This document shows positions 57,440 to 64,000 of a DNA stretch of 64,000 bases, piece by piece. A model generated the notes under the pieces. The model saw nothing but the letters and a program-made list of their open reading frames with translations, had not been told where the DNA came from and ran no database searches. Source of the stretch: Manis javanica. Its lineage: Eukaryota; Chordata; Mammalia; Pholidota; Manidae. The position numbers were made by a program, and so were the translations under genes. The stretch is from assembly GCF_040802235.1 (NCBI RefSeq), contig NC_133161.1, positions 144,327,121 through 144,391,120 on the forward strand, written 5' to 3'. Each line of letters opens with the position of its first letter. The stretch's first letter is position 1.

Positions 57440-59099
57440 GTGACATCCCCCAGCTGCCCCCATTGTGAGGGGTCCTCTGGCCTAGCCCCTCTTGCTTCCC
57501 TTACCCAGTTGGTGCCCAACTGGATGGGTGCCCCGTGGGATCGGCAGCTCATTACCCGTGACAGGTTCCCCAAGCAGCAGCGTCACCTCCAGCCCTGGCC
57601 TCCCCACTCAGCTCCCCGGCTGCCTCAGCAGCAGGAACAAGAATGCGCCTTGTCAGACAAGCCCTGCATCTCCACAGAACATGCTCCGAGCATAATTACC
57701 CATCAGAGGAGCGCACGGGCCCCGCCCTCATCACAGAGCTGCTGCCACCGTGGACTGTCATTGTCACCGCTGCAGCAGCTGAAGGCAGAGCTACCCTGGA
57801 CCGAGGAAGCGGGAGCAGCTCTCCGGCTAAGCGGAGCCAGGCCTTGGAGGGGAGCCCAGAGCCCTGTCTTTGAGTGGCTTGAGGCCTCCAGTGGCCCAAG
57901 CAAATGCTAAGGGCTTCTCCTCTCTTCCCTTTCATCAGCCTTCAAGCTGGGCCCCAGCTACCCATCTGGAGGCTCCCTCTGTGTGGGGGATGTTCCCACC
58001 CTAGGCTCCTCTGCTCTGGCACCTGGTGAGACCCTATTGGCCTATCACACCCCCATTGCACTGCCCCCAGAGGCGGAGGTGTCACCTGTGGCTCCAGTGT
58101 GGCTCCGGCAGCAGCCTGGCACGTGGCAGTGCATGGAGACGCGGACAGGCAGGTAGGGTGGGTCCCACTCCAGAGCCAGTGCAGGGCCGGGGAGAGAGCT
58201 GCCACTCCCGCGCCCCCTCCACCTGCATGCCTTCCCCAGGGAAACCACACCCAGGTAACCCTTTGGGAAGATGTGCTCCGCCTCCCCCTCATCTCACCAG
58301 GCTGCTGGGTGACTGCCTTCACACCAGGAGTCCCTCCCACCTACGGGGTACTCCATCCACAAGGAGAATGATTCAAGCCCCTGAGGCCAGCAGAGGTCTG
58401 TGCTCCCCACTTACCTGTGTCTAAACAGTGACCACTTCTAGAAAGAGAGAGGGAAGCTGAGCCCTGAGCCAGACCCCTGACTCCCTTGACTCCCCTGAGA
58501 GGGCCATAGGCCCGAGGGTGGGAGAGAAGCAGAGGAATTTGGGGCTCCTTGGCATAGTCGTCCCAGCTGGGCTCTCAGCGGCAGTAAGGCCACCTGAGAT
58601 GCCTGCTCTTTGCCCTCTGCAGGGGTCTCACCCTGTCGGGGCGCGGGCTCTGCAGGAGGCTGCCTCTGCTTCTCCTCTTACTGTGCGGAACGACCTTCCG
58701 GGGCGGACCAAGTCACCCCGCCTTCCCCACCGTGCTCCCTCTCACATCCCACCCTTTGCCGGGCTGAGCCCCAGGGCAGGGCCTGCATTCAGCCAGACCA
58801 GGGCCTACAGGGACCATGCTGTCCTCAGCTGAGCCCGGTGTGGATTCCCCAGCAGCCCCAAGCCTGTTCTGGGACCCCCAGGAATACCCTGCCTGGTACC
58901 ATCTCTGGGCTTCTAGGGCAGTATGTCCCAATTTAACCCCAGACTGAGACCCAAGCCAGACCCTCTGACCAGGATTCTAGGACATCCATACCAAGGGCCA
59001 GCACCCCCCACTGTGACCCTGAACCTGGGTCTCATCCCAGCTCTTCCCCGCTACAATTCCACTGCGACCGAAGTGACAGCTCCATGGGAGGATGCAGGA
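57440..59099. other. GC-rich single-copy sequence
   Basis: No gene or repeat is recognised over about 1.65 kb. Overlapping frames on both strands up to 156 codons lack domains. A short stretch at 57640-57715 ('gagcataattacccatcaga') contains a preserved TAATTA and may be constrained. Confidence 0.35.
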
Positions 59100-59385
59100 G
59101 ACAAAGGGGGTTGTGATTAGCCAGCCATCAGTATCTCTTAAAGGCCCATTCTCTCAAAGGTTGGCAGGCCCCTCCAGTTCCCCGGCCTCCCAGCAGAGAT
59201 CCCCAGGGCAGCTTTAGCCTCTCTCTTTCTGTCTCGTTCCCTCCCTGATCCGGCCCTATCAGCCAGATGGATTATGTCTTATTTCTCTTGGATTTGGCTG
59301 CAGGAACCAAACAGCATTTAAGGCCATTGATTGTTCAAAAGGCCAAGTGTATAATGTACCAGAAAATTAGTCTGGAGTGCCCGGC
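59100..59385. promoter_or_regulatory. Candidate conserved non-coding element
   Basis: This repeat-free block has SOX/TCF-like words ('gccattgattgttcaaaag'), 'cagatggattatgtcttatt' and 'gtgtataatgtaccagaaaa'. It resembles a constrained element with GC-rich flanks. Function is inferred. Confidence 0.35.
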
Positions 59386-59964
59386 AGGAGAGCAGCTCGA
59401 CTCTGGCCTCAGATTTCCTCTGCTCTGGTGGGCCAGGAGGGGTTAAGGGTGTGTGCAGGGCACCTTTCAGTCTCCCCAGGAAGTTCTACGGGGCTGTCTT
59501 CTTGTAGCCAAGCCAGGACCCTCTTACCAGCTAGTCTACCCAGGGGAGCTATAGCCCTCCTCCACTGCAGCCCCCACCTGGTCACCATCCTCAGTACGCT
59601 TAGATTACACACACAGTGTTAGTTTAATGCCTATACGTCTACAGGCACATGAGACGGCCCCACGCTCACTGACAGGACATGCCACACACTCTCCCTCACC
59701 TGTGTGCCTGTGGGACTGTCTGGGAGTCCAGATAAAGGGCTTTCCCTTGACCTGAAGAACCTGGTGCATAGAAGAGTACCTGACACCCAGGTGATCACTG
59801 CCGTTTATTGGATCAGTCAAAATGGCTCCTTGGCTGAACAGATGCAGAACCATGGACAGCTCCCTCCCACCTCTCCCCTCCCCCTGTGATGAGTTAGTTC
59901 ATAGGACCAAAAACAGCTCAGACTCATGGCCAGCCAGGGCCAAAGGCTAGTAAGTTGGTAATCA
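59386..59964. other. Unassigned single-copy sequence
   Basis: No feature is recognised. Confidence 0.35.
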
Positions 59965-60130
59965 TAATAACATTTTCATCTTGGAGCACCTGCTATGCAC
60001 CAGTCACCAGCCAAACTCTCGGCATGAATCATCTCATTTGGTCCACAATGGAGTCATTATTATTCCCACTGTACAGACAACAAAACTGAAGCTCACGGAG
60101 CTGGATAATTTTCCAAAGTTTTCATCGAGC
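59965..60130 (+). repeat. MIR SINE
   Basis: 'tggagcacctgctatgcacc', 'tattcccactgtacagacaa' and 'caaaactgaagctcacggag' follow MIR order. Confidence 0.78.
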
Positions 60131-60989
60131 TTGTCTACAGTAAGAGAGGCCAAGGCAACTAACTCCAGGGCCCCTGCTAAACTGTATAATCTTGGCAACA
60201 ACTTGGCCAGACAGGTTTTCCCCAAAAGCCAAAGAGAGATTGACATGTATCAAACCCACAGCGGCAACTGCTCACCATCAGCCCATCGCACGTCTCTGTC
60301 CTGCCTCCGCCACAACCAGCCACAGCCGGCCTGGCGGAGTCAGGAAGCATGTGCTAGCTGGGTTCCCCAAAAAGTGAGTGAGCATTCCTGAAGCCTGAAA
60401 ACCAAGGCCAAAAGGAGCCAAAGTCCTGGAAATCATGCCGAGGGGACAAGTGAGAGGCTTAAAGGAGTGTGCGGAAGTGAGAAAAACGTCAGAGCCGATG
60501 GGAAGCTCCACAGGGTTGCTGGGTTTGAAGAAAGGAGGGTAACAGGGACAGACAGAGCGTCTGCCTAGCCCCCTGCCCTGCCCCCCTGAGGCCAGCGAAA
60601 ACACTGAGAGAGATCAACAATGCAGTTCACTGAAGGATGATTAGCAGCGAGAACAATGGCTAAAGAGTTCAGCTAAGGCAAAGAAAAACAGGAAAATGTT
60701 TTTTTAAAAGGTGGTGCCACACTCTTGTGATGGACAGAAGAGAGAGCATTTCCATTTATTGCGTCTTCCAGATAAAGTCAGACTAGGCCACACCTTTGGT
60801 AGGAAAATAGTGATCATGAGCCATCAGAGATGACGATCCCCGGGATCAGAGAGCCATCAGATCTGCCAGGAAAGAACCCCGTCCAGGCCCACAGCAGCTC
60901 AAAATCATGAGGACAGATGAAGGCTCGTTTGTTTGAGCCTCAGCGCTCCCCTGCCCCCACCCCTTTCCCTTATCAAATAGCCAATCGAG
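60131..60989. other. Unassigned single-copy sequence
   Basis: Mixed-composition DNA with no recognised gene or repeat. Confidence 0.35.
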
Positions 60990-61350
60990 CTTTATTCCCC
61001 ACGTCAAGATTCTGAAATGCTGGACAAACCTTATGTACAACACACAAGCTGGGGCCTGTGAATAGTGAGGTGCTATATACTTCACTGAGAAATGCTTTCA
61101 AAGGTTTGACACAAAGTGGAATCCCCTATTTTGGGGCCCCAACTTATTCTCCAGACTTGAATCCAAATGACTTTGAGGTCTTTCCAAAGATACTATTCAC
61201 CCTAAAAAAGATAAGCATTCACCAATATTCAAGACCATATGCCATAGGCTTCCAAAGCACTTTGGCAATGTGACACGACTGGAATATGTGTCAAACTTTC
61301 CAAGCAGACTCCTTTGAAGGGGAGCAACACACACTTGAATGTACAAGTTC
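60990..61350 (+). mobile_element. Mariner transposon remnant (MARNA-like)
   Basis: The frame around 61058-61273 encodes YSPDLNPNDFEVFPK (codons from about 61145). This is the signature around the second catalytic Asp of mariner (DD34D) transposases. In the same frame, after a stop at 61271-61273, QADSFEGEQ (about 61301-61327) resembles the C-terminal 'YFEGD' box. The N-terminal DNA-binding half and the terminal repeats were not found. The copy is broken by the stop and by truncation, so it is a dead ancient transposon. MARNA is the likely family. Confidence 0.78.
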
Positions 61351-61489
61351 TGACATGTGAGGGAAGAAAACTTAATCTAATTTTTTCTTCTCACATCAGT
61401 GGCTGGCCACTAGTCACGGACCGGAGTTCCCTCTTTTGTTAGGTGACTGTTCCCTTAAGGCCCAAAGGGCTAAGGGGACAGGATAGCTT

Positions 61490-61715
61490 GGTGAAGTGGG
61501 AGTGCATTCCACTTGGAGTCAGGAAACCTGGGTTCATTCCGGCTTTACCTTTAACTACCTGTGTGACCAAAAACCTAAATACGCATGAGGCTCGGGTTTT
61601 TTTCCACTTACAGAATGGCACCAGTAAAGCCCACTTGTTAGGATTGTGATTCTAAATAAACGAGATAAAGGACAGTGCATGGCACATAGCATGTATTTAA
61701 TATATGTTAGTTGAT
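61490..61715 (-). repeat. MIR SINE, antisense
   Basis: 'cttggagtcaggaaacctgg' leads to 'taactacctgtgtgaccaaa', then 'cttacagaatggcaccagta' and 'agtgcatggcacatagcatg'. This is a near full-length reverse MIR. Confidence 0.85.
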
Positions 61716-63159
61716 CCTTTTTGCGGGGGAAGGGGTGAGGCGGCCGCAGGTCCTGGATAAAGGCCTGGGCATTGTCCTGAGGCTTGAAGAGAACCAGGGG
61801 GAAGGCGGGTGTTGGGGAGACACAGAGTAAGAATCAGAATAAGGGCACAAACAGGCGGGGATGGGCATGAAAGTGAGACAGATGACACTACACAAATACT
61901 TTGTCAGGGAGAGAGGAAGAAGGCAGGGTTTCACAACTTTTCAAAATTAAATCTAGGACCTGAATTCAGCAGGAGAAAGAAAGCAACATGTTAGTAGAAA
62001 GATACTCTTCATTATCCTGGTAAAGGAATCAAACTGGCTTACACTGTAGCAAGAGGGCAGTTAGACAAGAGGAAGAACTTCCACCTAGATCTGCTAACCC
62101 TTAGACGGCTGGTGAGGGGGGGCTCTAAAAGTCTGATGGGCAGTGGTCCAAAGGCAGGAGAATGGATGCGTGGACCTAGTAAGGCACCAGTTCTTCCATC
62201 TCTGAGATTCAGTAAGTCGAGGTCTATCTTAAAGAACAGCTCTTTGGTGTGGGGATAGGGTTCCGTGCAGCCCTGGGAAAACACCAGTGTGGCACGTCGG
62301 CCTGTAGTGCAACGCTAGCGAGTGCCAAAAATAACAGTGGCTTCTTAACAGAGACCTTAATGAAGACTCATTTGGGGTTTTATTAACGTAGAGAAAAAGC
62401 ACATGCTCTCTCCCTGAAATAAAGAGCAGACCAGTACATGAGAAGTGGGGTCGGATGGTCAGGCTCAGAGCCCTGAAACCTCCCTTTGCCATTCGGACCC
62501 CGAGATCCCACTCGGCCTTAGCAGGGAGATTTCCAGCTGGGTTCAGCCCTGCACTTTACAGATAAGCAGCTAAGAACACAAAGGAAGCCCATCCCCAAGG
62601 TGGGGGCAGTGATTTTAACAGGCAGACACATCCCACTGAATATTTAATTAGAATACAATCCTACCAAAGCTCTCCCACTATAAGGGATTATAAAACACAG
62701 CCCTCTAGGACTTGCCCCGTGTTTTTTGCTTATTACCAAGTACATAGTCTCTGTGGGCTTCAAAAGCAGCAAGAGATACTCAGGTTAGACCTAGAAATTC
62801 AGAACTTTGTAGATTATTGACACCCTAAAGTCAAAGGGAAACCTCAACAGAGGGATGCAAATAGTCCCCAAATAACTGCCCTTTATCCCAGCCACACCTG
62901 CCACCCCTTTACCAATGGTTAATGCACAAAGTCAATTATCAAATTCATAAGATGAATGTCCTGAGAGCCTGTGAGTGAGGGGAGGGGGTACTTATCCCCA
63001 TTCACCTGACCCTTACAGGACAGGCACTGCCTCTGCTCGGTGCTCAGGGAGCCCCAGGGCAGAGAGGAGGCGGCCCCTGCCTGGGGGCACCCACTTGATA
63101 GAGAGCAAGCCGCCCAGCCCAGCTCCCAACACACCCAAAGATAACAGTGCAGTTGCTGA
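61716..63159. other. Unassigned single-copy sequence
   Basis: No gene is recognised over about 1.4 kb. The segment 62640-62830 ('tatttaattagaatacaatc') is AT-rich and may be constrained, and a possible MIR core lies near 62555-62580. Confidence 0.35.
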
Positions 63160-63345
63160 ATGATGGCCATGTGCCCCGCATCATACCCAAGTTATTTCTC
63201 ATTTAATTCTCACATCTTTGTAAAGTAGGTATTATTTTGCCTCTTAACAAAAGAGAATGAGACACAAATGACTGAAGTCAATTGCTCAAGGTCACACAGC
63301 AAGGAACTGGAGCCGGGAGATGAAGCTGCTCTGTCACAGGCAAGC
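63160..63345 (+). repeat. MIR SINE
   Basis: 'atttctcatttaattctcac' followed by 'gtaaagtaggtattattttg' and 'tgctcaaggtcacacagcaa' is a clear MIR. Confidence 0.87.
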
Positions 63346-63514
63346 ACCCAGTAAACTGAACACCTCAGGGCCCGGGGCACACTGAGCGTTTGACATTCAT
63401 GCTGGGGAGTAAATTGTGGAAGGTCTCCCAGATAAGGTTCCCTGCGACTTTCGGAAGAGGGAAGTGGGTAGCTGGGAGGACCTATCAGAAAAGAAGGGGA
63501 CGCCCATTGAAAAA

Positions 63515-63700
63515 CTGCTCTGTGTTCTAAGTTCTGTACCACGTGACTCAGTGTACAGTCTCGTCTAATTCTCACCACGGCCTTCTGAGATCAGTATTAT
63601 GATCCTAAAGGGGCTCAGACTCAGAGAGGGCACATGACCTTCTCAAGGTCACACAGCTGGCAAATGATACATTCGGGATCTTAACCTCAACCTGTCCAGT
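63515..63700 (+). repeat. MIR SINE
   Basis: 'gtctaattctcaccacggcc', 'ctcagactcagagagggcac' and 'tctcaaggtcacacagctgg' are MIR landmarks. It lies only about 170 bp from the preceding MIR, in the same orientation. Confidence 0.87.
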
Positions 63701-64000
63701 TTCAGGAGGAGAGGACAAAACTACAGACTTGGCTGGGGTAGGTCCTGGGGAGATGCTAAGCAATAGCCCAAGGCCACCGGTGGAGACGTCTCTCCCCTGG
63801 AATAGAGGAGCTTATTATAAGAGAGTTGGCTCTGCAAAGGCAGGAGGGGGGGGCCAGGTGTGCCTTGACCCACAGGCCTTTCTCACTGCTGGGCCAGCTC
63901 CCTCCCCCAGGAGGGCCCAAGAAGGTGGCAAACGGCACCTTGACAAGATTCCATTAATGCGCAAGGGGACTGCACAGCTTCACCACCACCATGGCCACAT
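63701..64000. other. Unassigned sequence at window end
   Basis: GC-moderate DNA with a short G9 run near 63847-63855. No feature is recognised. Confidence 0.35.

Noticed and set aside
1-64000. tRNA, rRNA or microRNA genes
   Set aside because: No cloverleaf with A/B boxes, no rRNA-like stretch and no convincing long hairpin was noticed by eye. A tRNAscan-SE or Infernal run would be needed to exclude them fully.

Overview
This 64 kb window is mammalian nuclear DNA, and I find no protein-coding gene that I can support. The evidence for a placental mammal is direct. There are about two dozen MIR-type SINE fragments, many L2 fragments, several MLT1 (ERVL-MaLR) LTRs, layered old L1 copies, a MER5A-type hAT element with a perfect 8-bp target-site duplication, a mariner remnant and a U1 snRNA retropseudogene. 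Every open reading frame is short, or is low-complexity and overlaps repeats. No Alu, B1/B2, Bov-type, equine or carnivore tRNA-Lys SINE was seen. A fairly young L1 3' end at 21702-22491 has 15-bp target-site duplications and resembles a family I remember from pangolin sequences. Pangolin (Pholidota) is therefore my best guess for the host, as an inference only.

Layout. 0-9 kb: old MIR/L2/MLT1/L1 debris, including an L2 copy split by an MLT1, and an ERV-type solo LTR near 8.4-8.8 kb. 9.2-9.7 kb: a repeat-free AT/GC-mosaic block that reads like a conserved developmental enhancer. 9.9-10.4 kb: a degenerate CA-rich minisatellite. 10.4-18.9 kb: MIRs, L1-like DNA at 12.1-14.1 kb, two dinucleotide microsatellites, an LTR at 15.05-15.6 kb and a 16-bp minisatellite at 17.16 kb. 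19.68-20.04 kb: a near-perfect 181-bp tandem duplication. 21.7-22.5 kb: the young L1 3' end, followed at 22.9-23.1 kb by another enhancer-like block. 23.3-29.5 kb: dense old repeats, including a MIR split by an MLT1 and two L1 3' ends in series.

29.5-36.4 kb: mostly single-copy GC-rich DNA, with an MLT1, MIRs, an L1 3' end and enhancer-like stretches near 35.2 and 35.6-35.9 kb. 36.4-42.6 kb: a nested block of antisense L1 carrying the U1 pseudogene, the MER5A copy and younger L1 insertions. 42.6-64 kb: GC-rich single-copy DNA with L2 and MIR copies, two CpG-rich patches (about 44.0-44.25 and 47.8-48.1 kb), a cluster of four TAATTA sites at 46.7 kb, further enhancer-like blocks (47.7, 49.5, 55.5 and 59.3 kb) and a mariner transposase remnant at about 61.0-61.35 kb.

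Overall this looks like an intergenic or long-intron interval, MIR/L2-rich and L1-poor outside one block, with scattered blocks that look like cis-regulatory elements of a developmental locus. The locus cannot be named from the sequence. Repeat family names come from remembered consensus sequences, so subfamily calls and boundaries (about 10-30 bp) are approximate. No novel multi-gene system was found.
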